From: an uncultured Bacteroidaceae bacterium
GTDB lineage: Bacteria > Bacteroidota > Bacteroidia > Bacteroidales > Bacteroidaceae
Reading direction: 5' to 3'
Assembly: GCA_905233465.1 (NCBI GenBank)
Contig: CAJOEI010000012.1
Location: forward strand, 1-44,922
DNA length: 44,922 bases
Below the pieces are notes generated by a model. That model was given only the letters and a program-made list of their open reading frames with translations, did no database searches and was not told the origin of the DNA. Each line of letters opens with the position of its first letter. Positions within the stretch are counted from its first letter, which is position 1. Made by a program: the position numbers and the translations under genes. Shown in pieces: positions 26,473 to 35,567 of the stretch.

Positions 26473-29400
26473 ATGAGCAGACAACTGAAGAAAGTGCTGG
26501 TGCTCGGTTCCGGCGCACTGAAGATTGGACAGGCAGGTGAGTTCGACTACTCGGGCTCACAGGCTCTGAAGGCATTGCGTCAGGAAGGCATAGAGAGCAT
26601 CCTGGTGAACCCCAACATTGCCACAATTCAGACCTCCGAAGGCATTGCCGACAGAGTGTATTTCCAGCCTGTGACACCATACTTCGTCACGGAGATCATC
26701 AAGAAGGAGCGCCCTGACGGCATCCTGCTTGCCTTTGGCGGACAGACAGCGCTCAACTGTGGCACGGAGCTGTATCTCAACGGTACGCTGCGCGAATACA
26801 ATGTTGAGGTGCTGGGAACCAGTGTGGAAGCCATCATGAACACCGAGGACCGCGACCTCTTCGTTCGTAAGTTGAATGAAGTCAGCCTCAAGGTGCCGGT
26901 AAGCCACGCAGTGGAGAGCATGGACGATGCTCTGAAGGCTGCGCATGAGATTGGCTTCCCGGTGATGATACGCTCGGCCTACGCTCTTGGCGGCCTGGGC
27001 AGCGGTATCTGCCCCGACGAGGAACGCTTCATTGAGTTGGCCGAGAGCGCCTTCACCTTTGCTCCGCAGATTCTTGTCGAGGAGAGCCTCAAGGGATGGA
27101 AGGAAATCGAATTTGAATGCATCCGTGACGCCAATGACCGCTGCTTCACCGTGGCTTCGATGGAGAACTTCGACCCGCTTGGCATACACACCGGCGAGAG
27201 CATCGTGGTGGCACCCACATGTTCGCTCACCGAGGAGCAGGTTGCTATGCTGCAGGACATCACCATCCGTTGTGTCAAGCATCTGGGCATCGTTGGCGAG
27301 TGCAACATCCAGTTCGCCTTCAACGCCGTGACCAATGACTATCGTATCATTGAGATCAATGCACGCCTCTCGCGCTCCAGCGCGCTGGCATCCAAGGCCA
27401 CTGGCTATCCGCTGGCGTTCGTTGCCGCAAAGATTGCTTTGGGCTACACACTCGACCAGATAGGAGAGATGGGCACTACCAACTCCGCATACGTGGCACC
27501 CTCGTTGGATTACATGATTTGCAAGATACCGCGCTGGGACCTCACCAAGTTTGCGGGCGTCAGCCGACAGATAGGTTCGAGCATGAAGAGCGTGGGCGAA
27601 ATCATGAGTATCGGACGCAGCTTCGAGGAGATGCTGCAGAAGGGCTTGCGTATGATAGGGCAGGGCATGCACGGTTTCGTGGGCAACGACCATGTGCGTT
27701 TCGACGACCTCGACGATGCTCTGGAGAACCCCACCGACTTGCGTATCTTTGCCATAGCACAGGCGCTGGAGGCTGGCTACAGCGTGGAGCGCATCGAACA
27801 GCTGACAAAGATTGACCCGTGGTTCATCACACGCATGAAGCACATCGTGGACCTCAAGCATCAGTTAGAGAGCTACGACAGCCTTGACGAGCTGCCCGAC
27901 GACTTCCTGCTCGAAGTGAAGCAGGCCGGCTTCAGCGACTTCCAGATAGCACGTTTCGTGCTCAAGCCCGCTGCAGGCAACCTCGAGAAGGAAAACCTCA
28001 TGGTGCGCCGTCATCGTCAGCAGCGTGGCATCAAGCCCAGCGTGAAGCGCATACCCACCGTGGCCAGCGAGCATCCAGAACTCACCAACTATCTGTATTT
28101 CACATACACACACGTTCCCGCCTTCCAAGATGCTTTCACCGTAGGCAGTTCTGCCGAAGAGAAGTACGAGGCCACACACGACATCACCTACTACCCCAAC
28201 GAGAAGTCGGTTGTCGTCCTTGGCTCAGGTGCTTATCGCATCGGTTCGAGCGTGGAGTTTGACTGGTGCTCGGTCAATGCCATCAACACGGCACGCAAGC
28301 TGGGCTACAAGTCGATAATGATCAATTATAACCCTGAGACCGTCAGCACCGACTACGACATGTGCGACCGCCTCTACTTCGATGAGCTAACACTGGAGCG
28401 TGTGCTCGACGTGCTCGATCTGGAGCAGCCGCGAGGCGTGATTGTCAGTGTGGGTGGACAGATACCCAACAACCTGGCTATGAAGCTGCATCGTCAGGGT
28501 GTGCCTGTGCTGGGCACCTCGCCCGTGGACATCGACCGCGCCGAAAACCGCGACAAGTTCTCGGCCATGCTCGACAAACTGGGTGTGGACCAGCCCGCAT
28601 GGCGTGCGCTGACAAGTCTTGACGACATCAAGGAGTTCACACGTGAGGTGGGCTACCCGGTGTTGGTGCGTCCCAGCTACGTGCTCTCCGGTGCCGCCAT
28701 GAACGTCTGCTACGACGACGATGAGTTGGAACGCTTCCTCAAGATGGCCACGGAGGTGTCGAAGGAGTTCCCTGTCGTGGTGTCACAGTTCATGCAGGAG
28801 ACCAAGGAAATAGAGTTCGATGCCGTGGCTGACAAGGGCGAGATAGTGGAATACGCCATCTCGGAGCACATCGAATATGCTGGTGTGCACTCAGGCGATG
28901 CCACGATGGTCTTCCCCGCGCAGAATGTCTACTTCAGCACCATACGCCAGATGAAGAAGATTGCGCGCAAGATAGCTACTGAACTGAACATCAGTGGACC
29001 GTTCAACATCCAGTTCCTGGCCAAGAACCGCGAGGTGAAGGTCATAGAGTGCAACCTGCGAGCATCACGTTCGTTCCCCTTCGTCAGCAAGATACTGAAG
29101 CGCAACTTCATCGAGACGGCTACACGCATTATGCTTGATGCACCATATCAGCGCGCCGAGAAGAGCGAGTTTGACATCGACCGCATCGGCGTAAAGGCCA
29201 GCCAGTTCTCATTCGCACGACTGCAGAATGCCGACCCCGTACTTGGAGTGGACATGAGTTCAACTGGCGAGGTTGGCTGCTTGGGCGATGACATGCATGA
29301 GGCATTGCTCAACGCCCTCATCGCTACAGGCTATCGTCTGCCGCAGAAAGGTGTGCTCATCAGCTCGGGTGGCATCAAGGGCAAGCTCGACCTGCTGGAG

Positions 29401-29751
29401 CCCGCACGCCAGTTGGTGCGCAAGGGTCTGGATGTATATGCCACGGCAGGCACAGCAGCATTCCTCAACGAGAATGGCGTCTTCGCTCGTGCAGTGAGTT
29501 GGCCTGACGAGGAGGACGAGAACAATGTGCTCACACTCATCGCACAGCACCGCTTCGACCTCATCGTCAACGTGCCCAAGAACCGCACCAAGCGCGAGCT
29601 CACCAACGGCTACCGCATACGCCGTGCTGCCATTGACCACAATATCCCATTGCTCACCAACACCCGACTGGCAAAGGCCTTCATCGAAGCCTTTACCACG
29701 CTGAGCCTCAACGATATTAAGATCAAGTCGTGGCAAGAGTATAATAACTAA
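26473..29751 (+). CDS. carB: Carbamoyl-phosphate synthase large subunit
   Basis: CarB makes carbamoyl phosphate for pyrimidine and arginine synthesis. Two homologous ATP-grasp halves are evident. The first opens with KVLVLGSGALKIGQAGEFDYSG and the second, near residue 580, with SVVVLGSGAYRIGSSVEFDWC. IRSAYALGGLGSG and VRPSYVLSGAAM mark the nucleotide-binding loops. A C-terminal MGS-like regulatory domain covers about 940-1092, including SSGGIKGKLDLLEPAR and DVYATAGTAAFL. At 1092 aa it is full length. The small subunit gene carA is not in the window. Confidence 0.97.
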   Translation: MSRQLKKVLVLGSGALKIGQAGEFDYSGSQALKALRQEGIESILVNPNIATIQTSEGIADRVYFQPVTPYFVTEIIKKERPDGILLAFGGQTALNCGTELYLNGTLREYNVEVLGTSVEAIMNTEDRDLFVRKLNEVSLKVPVSHAVESMDDALKAAHEIGFPVMIRSAYALGGLGSGICPDEERFIELAESAFTFAPQILVEESLKGWKEIEFECIRDANDRCFTVASMENFDPLGIHTGESIVVAPTCSLTEEQVAMLQDITIRCVKHLGIVGECNIQFAFNAVTNDYRIIEINARLSRSSALASKATGYPLAFVAAKIALGYTLDQIGEMGTTNSAYVAPSLDYMICKIPRWDLTKFAGVSRQIGSSMKSVGEIMSIGRSFEEMLQKGLRMIGQGMHGFVGNDHVRFDDLDDALENPTDLRIFAIAQALEAGYSVERIEQLTKIDPWFITRMKHIVDLKHQLESYDSLDELPDDFLLEVKQAGFSDFQIARFVLKPAAGNLEKENLMVRRHRQQRGIKPSVKRIPTVASEHPELTNYLYFTYTHVPAFQDAFTVGSSAEEKYEATHDITYYPNEKSVVVLGSGAYRIGSSVEFDWCSVNAINTARKLGYKSIMINYNPETVSTDYDMCDRLYFDELTLERVLDVLDLEQPRGVIVSVGGQIPNNLAMKLHRQGVPVLGTSPVDIDRAENRDKFSAMLDKLGVDQPAWRALTSLDDIKEFTREVGYPVLVRPSYVLSGAAMNVCYDDDELERFLKMATEVSKEFPVVVSQFMQETKEIEFDAVADKGEIVEYAISEHIEYAGVHSGDATMVFPAQNVYFSTIRQMKKIARKIATELNISGPFNIQFLAKNREVKVIECNLRASRSFPFVSKILKRNFIETATRIMLDAPYQRAEKSEFDIDRIGVKASQFSFARLQNADPVLGVDMSSTGEVGCLGDDMHEALLNALIATGYRLPQKGVLISSGGIKGKLDLLEPARQLVRKGLDVYATAGTAAFLNENGVFARAVSWPDEEDENNVLTLIAQHRFDLIVNVPKNRTKRELTNGYRIRRAAIDHNIPLLTNTRLAKAFIEAFTTLSLNDIKIKSWQEYNN

Positions 29752-29773
29752 AGTTGAAAGTTGAAAGGTTGAA
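29751..29773. repeat. Heptamer repeat overlapping the phosphatase start
   Basis: Two AAGTTGA units and one AAGGTTGA unit follow the carB stop codon directly. They supply the only possible start codons (TTG) of the next gene and encode its first residues. Confidence 0.65.
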
Positions 29774-30221
29774 GCGCATCCTCTTTGTCTGTCACGGCAA
29801 TATATGTCGCAGCCCGATGGCCGAGTTCGTGATGAAGCACTTGGTGCACGAGTGCGGTCGCGAGGCTGAGTACGACATTGCTTCGGCAGCCACCTCCACC
29901 GAGGAACTGGGCAACGACGTCTATCCTCCAGCCCGCCGTGTGCTTGCGGCGCACGGTGTGGCCTGCAGCGGCCACAGTGCACGCCAGTTGCGGCGCAGCG
30001 ACTACGAACGCTATGACATGCTCATAGGCATGGATGAGTGGAACATCCGCAACATGCTACGCATCTGCGGTGGTGACCCCGAGGATAAGATTCACAAGCT
30101 GTTAGATATTGCCGGACGTGGCGGCGACGTTGCCGATCCTTGGTACACGGGTGATTTCGACGCTACCTGGAGAGACGTTCTCGAAGGATGCACAGCGCTG
30201 CTAAACATAAACACATTATAA
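29754..30221 (+). CDS. Low-molecular-weight protein tyrosine phosphatase
   Basis: The signature C(X)5R loop is FVCHGNICRSPMAEF with Cys13 and Arg19. The general-acid Asp is in VADPWYTGDF near residue 128, and SHSARQL fits the family. The length of 155 aa is normal. There is no ATG: TTG at 29754 or TTG at 29769 must be used, and the first lies inside a heptamer repeat. Such phosphatases often oppose bacterial tyrosine kinases in capsule control or act in stress responses; no kinase is nearby. It lies between carB and the PaaK-like gene and is probably co-transcribed with both. Confidence 0.92.
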   Translation: MKVERLKRILFVCHGNICRSPMAEFVMKHLVHECGREAEYDIASAATSTEELGNDVYPPARRVLAAHGVACSGHSARQLRRSDYERYDMLIGMDEWNIRNMLRICGGDPEDKIHKLLDIAGRGGDVADPWYTGDFDATWRDVLEGCTALLNINTL

Positions 30222-30242
30222 AACATTTTCATTTCCCTACAG

Positions 30243-31550
30243 ATGATCTGGAACCCCAACAAAGAGTGTATGAGCCGCGACGAGAGAAGCGCGCTCCAAG
30301 GCAAGCGACTTCACAAGATTGTGGAGTATGTCTACCACAATGTGCCATTCTATCGCCACAAGCTTCAGGAACTGGATATTCGTCCTGACGACATTCAGAC
30401 CATAGAAGACATAAACAAGTTGCCCTTCACCACCAAGAAAGACCTGCGCGACAACTATCCCTTTGGCTTGCAGGCTGCACCACAGAGCGAGATCATACGC
30501 ATCCACGCCAGCAGCGGCACCACCGGCAACCCAACCATTGTGGGGTATACGCGCAAGGACATCGGTGTGTGGAGCGAGTGCATGGCGCGCTGTCTGACTG
30601 CATACGGAGTGACACGCGACGACATCTTCTCTGTGGCCTACGGCTACGGCCTCTTCACTGGCGGACTGGGAGCGCATTATGGCGTCGAGCACATCGGTGC
30701 ATCTGTGATACCTGCAGGTACGGGCAACACCGAAAAGCATCTGAAACTTATCCGCGACCTGGGCATCACGGGCTTGGCATGTACGCCGAGCTATGCTCTC
30801 TATTTGGCCGAGACAATGGACAAGATGGGCATACGCAAGGAGGATATACGCCTGCGCGTGGGAGCCTTCGGTGCTGAGCCTTGGACCGAGAGTATGCGTC
30901 AGGAGATCGAGGAGCGTCTGGGTCTGAAAGGATACAATATCTATGGTCTCAGCGAGGTGATGGGACCCAGCGTGAGCTACGAATGCCAGATGCAGAATGG
31001 CTCACACATCTGCGAGGACCATTTCTACCCGGAAATCATCAATCCCGTTACACTCGAACCGCTGCCAGCAGGACAGACCGGTGAGCTGGTCTTCACCACG
31101 CTGACCAAGGAGGGCATGCCTGTGTTGCGCTACCGCACACGTGACCTGTGTATGCTCATGCCCGGCACGTGCGACTGCGGTCGCACCGAAGTGCGCATGG
31201 GCCGCATCCAGGGCCGCTCCGACGACATGCTTATCATTCGCGGTATCAACGTCTTCCCGTCGCAGGTGGAGAGTGTGGTGCTGTCGATGCCGGAGTTCGC
31301 ACCGCATTACATGCTCATCGTGGACCGTGTGAACAATCTCGATACCCTACAAGTGCAAGTGGAGCTGCGTCAGGAGTTCTTCACCGGCACCTTCGACACC
31401 CCCGCCGCAGTGGATGCCGTCGAGAAGCGTCTGGCACAGAAGCTCAAGAGCGTGCTCAGCATTGCCGCCAAGGTACAGCTCAAGGCGCCAGGCACCATAG
31501 AACGCTCGCAAGGCAAGAGCACGCACGTCATCGATCGCCGCAAGCTGTGA
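30243..31550 (+). CDS. Phenylacetate-CoA ligase family protein (PaaK-like)
   Basis: This is an adenylate-forming enzyme. The phosphate loop is HASSGTTGNPT (88-98). GLSEVMGPSVSYEC and the RDLCMLMPGTCDCGRT region follow, with the hinge and C-terminal domain at IRGINVFPSQVE. At 435 aa it matches the PaaK family. In gut Bacteroidetes such ligases may activate phenylacetate or other aryl acids made from amino acids; the substrate here is not determinable. No other phenylacetate genes are nearby. It follows the phosphatase gene by 21 bp and is followed by heptamer repeats. Confidence 0.9.
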   Translation: MIWNPNKECMSRDERSALQGKRLHKIVEYVYHNVPFYRHKLQELDIRPDDIQTIEDINKLPFTTKKDLRDNYPFGLQAAPQSEIIRIHASSGTTGNPTIVGYTRKDIGVWSECMARCLTAYGVTRDDIFSVAYGYGLFTGGLGAHYGVEHIGASVIPAGTGNTEKHLKLIRDLGITGLACTPSYALYLAETMDKMGIRKEDIRLRVGAFGAEPWTESMRQEIEERLGLKGYNIYGLSEVMGPSVSYECQMQNGSHICEDHFYPEIINPVTLEPLPAGQTGELVFTTLTKEGMPVLRYRTRDLCMLMPGTCDCGRTEVRMGRIQGRSDDMLIIRGINVFPSQVESVVLSMPEFAPHYMLIVDRVNNLDTLQVQVELRQEFFTGTFDTPAAVDAVEKRLAQKLKSVLSIAAKVQLKAPGTIERSQGKSTHVIDRRKL

Positions 31551-31552
31551 TG

Positions 31553-31594
31553 GTTTACTGTTTACAGTTTACCGTTTACAGTTTATTGTTTGCC
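31553..31594. repeat. Six in-register heptamers after the PaaK-like gene
   Basis: Six consecutive 7-bp units begin with GTTT (for example GTTTACA, GTTTACC, GTTTATT), with no indel between them. They start two bases after the stop codon. This is the cleanest plus-strand example of the heptamer family. Confidence 0.8.
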
Positions 31595-31662
31595 ATTTGC
31601 AAGGCAATGTATGCTTGCGAGAGCCGAATTTTGCAATAATAGACAAAAAAACGGTAAAAAGT

Positions 31663-31693
31663 TTTGTGGTATGTCATAAAAAGCATACCTTTG
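31663..31693 (+). promoter_or_regulatory. Promoter of tRNA-His
   Basis: TTTG (31663-31666), a 19-bp spacer and TACCTTTG (31686-31693) match the Bacteroidetes promoter exactly. The tRNA begins about 30 bp further on. Confidence 0.8.
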
Positions 31694-31723
31694 CACCCGC
31701 AAAAGCCCAATGAGGCTTGAATG

Positions 31724-31797
31724 GTGACTATAGTTCAGTTGGTTAGAGCGTCAGATTGTGGTTCTGAATGTCGTGGGTTCGAGTCCCACTAGTCACC
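31724..31797 (+). tRNA. tRNA-His (GTG anticodon)
   Basis: The acceptor stem is GTGACTA / TAGTCAC, and the anticodon stem TCAGA / TCTGA carries the loop TTGTGGT with anticodon GTG. The T arm is GTGGG-TTCGAGT-CCCAC. A G at 31723 opposite the discriminator C at 31797 provides the extra G(-1):C73 pair diagnostic of tRNA-His. The full CCA end is not encoded. Confidence 0.97.
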
Positions 31798-31800
31798 CAG

Positions 31801-31836
31801 AAAGCTCCCTGTAAACATCGGTTTGCAGGGAGCTTT
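31801..31836 (+). terminator. Terminator of tRNA-His
   Basis: A 16-bp stem (AAAGCTCCCTGTAAAC with its complement, one G-U pair) has an ATCG loop and starts right after the tRNA. A T-rich tract follows. Confidence 0.85.
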
Positions 31837-31908
31837 GTTTCAGGAGTTTTTTTTGCCTTAAAAGAAGTAAAAATGGTGCAACTTCTCGAATGTTCGGCAA
31901 AAATCCGT

Positions 31909-31916
31909 ACCTTTGC
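31909..31916 (+). promoter_or_regulatory. -7 box of the membrane-anchored AraC gene
   Basis: TACCTTTG is an exact TAnnTTTG match, 27 bp before the chosen ATG at 31944. It argues against the earlier start-like codon at 31890. Confidence 0.6.
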
Positions 31917-31943
31917 ATCGTCTTTTCAGACGAGTATATTGAT

Positions 31944-32762
31944 ATGAGATCATTCAGGTACATATATATAATTGGTATAATTGGTATAGTTACCGTGTTT
32001 GCTATTGTGGGCTGCACGGGGAATGGCGGTACGATGATTGTGGGACAGCAGACGGAGGGACTGGCAAAGATAGATCGTGATATCCACCAGTTTGATGGAA
32101 GGCGGAAGTACAACGAACTCGATGCGATAGAGCTGCAGCAGGAGGTAGACCGTCAGAAGGCCTACAAACGCCATGTATCTATTGTGGCAATTTTCATTGG
32201 CCTTATTGCCCTAACTGCTCTGTTTCTTGCATGGTACGCTGCCCGTCAGTGTCGCAAGACGCGGTTACAGAACCGTGTGCTGGCCCGGCAGATTAAAGAC
32301 TCTTTTATCTATAAGGAGAAATACGAAGAACTTGCAAACTCATCACTTGTCCGCGAAGAAACTCTTTCCCCGGTTGAGAATAGTTCATTATCTCCAAGTC
32401 CACCTTTGGCCTCCCTCTCACCTGAAGAACTCTTCCATTATATCGAGCACGAGGTCAGCCGTCGCATGCTGTTCCTCAACCCTGCATTCGACCGTCAGAT
32501 GATTATGGACGAGTTCCATCTCTCCAAGGAGCGTGTCGGCGCAGCTTTCTCGCAAGGTAGCAAGTACGACTCGTTGCCTCAGTTCATCAGCGACCTGCGT
32601 CTGGAATATGCGAGCAAGCTGCTCGTGACTACCGATCTCCCCATTGCTGAGATCACAGCCAAGGCTGGTTTCTCCAATGCCTCGGTCTTCAGCCGCTACT
32701 TCAGCCGCAAGTTCCAGATCTCGCCTACGCAGTACCGTCGCGCCAATAGTGAGCTGTCGTAA
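31944..32762 (+). CDS. Membrane-anchored AraC-family regulator
   Basis: The start at 31944 gives 272 aa. It opens with a hydrophobic N-terminal segment ending in IVGC (a possible lipobox or first helix) and a short external region (about 22-70). A transmembrane helix follows at about 75-98 (SIVAIFIGLIALTALFLAWY), then a charged linker and a C-terminal AraC DNA-binding domain (about 175-272). Its two helix-turn-helix motifs are visible (IMDEFHLSKERVG; IAEITAKAGFSNASVFSRYF). Bacteroidetes have AraC regulators fused to membrane sensors, usually with a TPR domain; this one has only a small external part. It lies directly upstream of the lipoprotein locus, whose promoter region has direct repeats of the kind AraC proteins bind. 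That regulatory link is inference. Confidence 0.85.
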   Translation: MRSFRYIYIIGIIGIVTVFAIVGCTGNGGTMIVGQQTEGLAKIDRDIHQFDGRRKYNELDAIELQQEVDRQKAYKRHVSIVAIFIGLIALTALFLAWYAARQCRKTRLQNRVLARQIKDSFIYKEKYEELANSSLVREETLSPVENSSLSPSPPLASLSPEELFHYIEHEVSRRMLFLNPAFDRQMIMDEFHLSKERVGAAFSQGSKYDSLPQFISDLRLEYASKLLVTTDLPIAEITAKAGFSNASVFSRYFSRKFQISPTQYRRANSELS

Positions 32763-32793
32763 TATTGAGCCGAAGAGCTTACTTCATACGCCC

Positions 32794-32822
32794 CCCCAAA
32801 CGCTATCGTTTCGGGGTTTTTT
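32794..32822 (+). terminator. Terminator after the AraC regulator
   Basis: CCCC-AAACG (32794-32802), loop CTAT, CGTTT-C-GGGG (32807-32816), then six Ts. A standard intrinsic terminator. Confidence 0.8.
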
Positions 32823-32827
32823 GTTTA

Positions 32828-32871
32828 ACCATTTGTCTAAAAAAGCTTGACCATTTGTCTTTTTGATGTTT
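32828..32871 (+). promoter_or_regulatory. Direct-repeat operator candidate upstream of the lipoprotein locus
   Basis: ACCATTTGTCT occurs at 32828-32838 and 32850-32860. The two copies are spaced 22 bp start to start, about two helical turns, and lie immediately upstream of the promoter at 32873-32902. This layout is typical for AraC-family activator sites. The membrane-anchored AraC gene is the obvious candidate regulator. Confidence 0.5.
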
Positions 32872-32872
32872 A

Positions 32873-32902
32873 ATTGTACGTGCGTGCGAATCAGTACCTT
32901 TG
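32873..32902 (+). promoter_or_regulatory. Promoter of the small membrane protein / lipoprotein locus
   Basis: ATTG (32873-32876), an 18-bp spacer and TACCTTTG (32895-32902). The -33 element is imperfect, which fits an activator-dependent promoter. Confidence 0.65.
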
Positions 32903-32927
32903 CAGCTAAATTGGATGTCCACCTGTC

Positions 32928-33140
32928 ATGTCAACGACAAACCACGAAGATCAACGAATGGAAGAACAAGATCCACATCCTGAATCCCGATTCATGGATT
33001 TCATTTACCGTCATGAGCGATTGGCCGCCCTCTACGAATGGTTTGGTGAGAATTGGCTCATCATGGTCATCTACATGCTCGCTGTGGTCGTCATCATCTG
33101 CCTCATCAACCTTGTAGTGGTAGCGTGCAAAGACTGGTAA
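32928..33140 (+). CDS. Small single-span membrane protein
   Basis: This 70-residue protein has a charged, Glu/His-rich N-terminal half (about 1-40). One strongly hydrophobic helix follows (about 43-66, LIMVIYMLAVVVIICLINLV), and the protein ends in ACKDW. It is not recognised. It starts about 25 bp after a TACCTTTG box and ends 45 bp before the 793-aa lipoprotein gene, so the two probably share a transcript. An anchor or chaperone role for the lipoproteins is speculation. Confidence 0.65.
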   Translation: MSTTNHEDQRMEEQDPHPESRFMDFIYRHERLAALYEWFGENWLIMVIYMLAVVVIICLINLVVVACKDW

Positions 33141-33144
33141 GCAT

Positions 33145-33184
33145 AATTCACAATTCACAATTGACAATGCACAATTGACAATAC
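33145..33184. repeat. In-register heptamers upstream of lipoprotein 1
   Basis: Five 7-bp units (AATTCAC, AATTGAC and AATGCAC types) in perfect register end one base before the ATG at 33186. Confidence 0.8.
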
Positions 33185-33185
33185 A

Positions 33186-35567
33186 ATGAGAAAGTTTTTC
33201 AACGTTTGGCTGATGGCCGCCTTGGTGCTCGCTCTCGGCATGAGTGTCACTTCCTGTAAGGACGACAAGAATGAGGGGGGCGAGCAGACGCCCGAAGAGG
33301 AGCAGGCGCAGGCATCCAAAGCCTTCAAGTTCTACAAGGTGGTGAGCCAGATGGCCGACCTCAGTGAGATGGACGATGCCACCTACGAGTCGCAGACCTT
33401 CGAACCCATCATCGGCGAGGAGTCGCAGAACGACCCGCTGACGCGCGTCGTGGCCACCAACAACATGGAGACGGCTGCCAGACGCTTCGCCGACATCGTC
33501 GGCCTGAGAATGGGTAGCACTTTCTCCGCTTCCACCACCTCCTATACATACGACGACCCCGATGTGGGCACGCTGACTTACACGAAGAGCACCGACGGCA
33601 CGTCGTGGGCCACCGTGGATGTGGATATCAAGCAGGTGCCGCACCTGACGAAGATTGTCTATTGCACACCTGAGCAGATGGGCGAGAACGGCAAGTTCAG
33701 CGGCACAGCCTACTACCGCTTCGGCGATGTTGTCAGCCGCCGGTACGTGAGTAAGACAGGCCATGTCTGCACAGAGTACTGGATCTGCGTGCGTCCGTGC
33801 TTCGGTCCCGAGGGCAAGGGCGACAGCCACTGGATCAGCGTCGGTCAGTTGCCCGAGGACTATATGTTCCACCACAGCGGCAGCAACGGCACCGAGTACT
33901 GGGTGCCCACGAAGGTGTGCGAAAACGAAGAGCACATGCAGAACTTCGCCGAGATGCTGTACGCCATATTCCGTCCCAATGAGTGGCAGGAGAATCTGGA
34001 AGACTATGCCGCAGACGGCCTGAAGATGTTCCACGACTTCAAGGTGGATAGCATCCATCTGCACAACAAGTACTTCTGGAGACGTGTGCAACAGGGCTGG
34101 CGCGAGAACCGCATTGCCGAGGAAGCTTTCAACATGCGCAATATCGATAATTTGGAGCAATTCATCATGCGTCAGGGCGTGAACCTGCTGTACAGTGGTT
34201 ACTCGTGGTTGACCTACTTCTCTTGGAACTGCGAGCTCTATACGGTGTGCTTCTCTTCGGGCCAGGAACCCGAAACAAAGAACTTCCATCAGGCTGAGTA
34301 CGGCGTTTGGAAGAAGAACATGAAGAACATCCGCTTCGACTGCCACCGAATGGGTCAGAGTCGCGACGGCTACAAAGAGTACTTCGCTGCCGATGATGGC
34401 ACGGATGACAACACCTACCGCTGGGTGGTTCGCTACGCCACGGGCAAACAGCTGATGCTGAGCGGCACGTTCAACAAATACGAGGGTCTCGTGGGTTGCA
34501 CAGACGTGTGGAACTACAACAGGAAATACGGCCCCACATCGAATCTGAGCAACACGCCGCCCACGGCGACGCCGAGGGAATTCGTAGGACGCGGCTTCTA
34601 CACCCTCGGCGACGTGGTGCGCGACGAGCGGGGCAACCGCTGGGTGTGCATGCAGTGCTCGCCCAACAACGTGCAAACCTACCCCGACTACCAGCACGCC
34701 TATTTCGTGAGCTTCGACAGGGGGGCCATCGGCGACAAGCTGCAGAACCTGCCGTCGAAGAACCTCGCCATGCAGATGATGTACAACATGGAGTCGTTCT
34801 TCCACAACTATCTGATGACAGCCACAGATGTCGAAAGGGCGAATACCATCATCGCGAAAAACATGTTAGATCACGCCAATGTGGAAATCAAGGAAATAGT
34901 GGCCGTGCGCGACACGCTTCACGCCTTCCCGAATAAACCCAATAACAAAGAGAGCGTGCTCATCGACTACGTGAACGCCCTCTACCACAACGCCAGTGGC
35001 CAGCCCTGTGTGTTGCGCCTCGTGTCTGACTACACGGCCTCGCAGCAAGACGGCACACGCGACATGTCGTGGCATTTCTACGACAGCTATACGACGAACC
35101 TCCAGACCGCACCGCGCACTATGTTGCTCAGCGACCTGGCCGACGCAAGTGTCATCAGCGCCTATAACAAGGATATCTGGGTGATGCGCCCATGGTGGGA
35201 CGCTATCACAAAAACCTCGTACCCCTCGCCCGGTTACCGCACGACGACCGACAACGTGTCGGATCTGACGCGCTACATCTACCAGCTTGGCCGCGACTAC
35301 CGTCAGGGCACCGCCCCCACGAATATGTACAACGAGCCCATAGTGACCTTTGCCGTGAAGCGTGTCAAAGACCTTGGTTCTCCAGCCTCGGCTTTCGAGG
35401 ACGGCACGAAGTTCGTTCACGTGAGCTTAGGTTCGGAAGTTTCACCCGACAAGCTCGGCGAGATATGGCAATCGTATATCCATCATCATACTTACGAAAC
35501 ATCCCAGAACCAGCATTGGCTCAATGATCAGATCTACCACTGGGGGTTGAATAATCCTATTCAATAA
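33186..35567 (+). CDS. Large lipoprotein of unknown function (paralogue 1)
   Basis: This 793-aa protein has a lipoprotein signal (MRKFFNVWLMAALVLALGMSVTSC). An acidic spacer (EGGEQTPEEEQ) often marks surface-exposed Bacteroidetes lipoproteins. No known domain is recognised. A motif appears twice: YRFGDVVS...YWICVRPCFGP near residues 176-205 and YTLGDVVR...WVCMQCSP near 470-490. This suggests an internal duplication of a beta-rich module. Aromatic residues are abundant, as in glycan-binding proteins, but this is not proof of function. The first 380 residues are closely matched by the next gene, with long identical DNA runs, so the two arose by tandem duplication. A long antisense frame across this gene is a shadow. 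Confidence 0.85.
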   Translation: MRKFFNVWLMAALVLALGMSVTSCKDDKNEGGEQTPEEEQAQASKAFKFYKVVSQMADLSEMDDATYESQTFEPIIGEESQNDPLTRVVATNNMETAARRFADIVGLRMGSTFSASTTSYTYDDPDVGTLTYTKSTDGTSWATVDVDIKQVPHLTKIVYCTPEQMGENGKFSGTAYYRFGDVVSRRYVSKTGHVCTEYWICVRPCFGPEGKGDSHWISVGQLPEDYMFHHSGSNGTEYWVPTKVCENEEHMQNFAEMLYAIFRPNEWQENLEDYAADGLKMFHDFKVDSIHLHNKYFWRRVQQGWRENRIAEEAFNMRNIDNLEQFIMRQGVNLLYSGYSWLTYFSWNCELYTVCFSSGQEPETKNFHQAEYGVWKKNMKNIRFDCHRMGQSRDGYKEYFAADDGTDDNTYRWVVRYATGKQLMLSGTFNKYEGLVGCTDVWNYNRKYGPTSNLSNTPPTATPREFVGRGFYTLGDVVRDERGNRWVCMQCSPNNVQTYPDYQHAYFVSFDRGAIGDKLQNLPSKNLAMQMMYNMESFFHNYLMTATDVERANTIIAKNMLDHANVEIKEIVAVRDTLHAFPNKPNNKESVLIDYVNALYHNASGQPCVLRLVSDYTASQQDGTRDMSWHFYDSYTTNLQTAPRTMLLSDLADASVISAYNKDIWVMRPWWDAITKTSYPSPGYRTTTDNVSDLTRYIYQLGRDYRQGTAPTNMYNEPIVTFAVKRVKDLGSPASAFEDGTKFVHVSLGSEVSPDKLGEIWQSYIHHHTYETSQNQHWLNDQIYHWGLNNPIQ

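Noticed and set aside
32931..34805. 624-codon open frame on the minus strand opposite lipoprotein 1
   Set aside because: It has no family motifs and a His/Val/Ala-rich composition typical of antisense frames of GC-rich genes. The plus-strand gene has a signal peptide, a promoter and a paralogue in the same frame.
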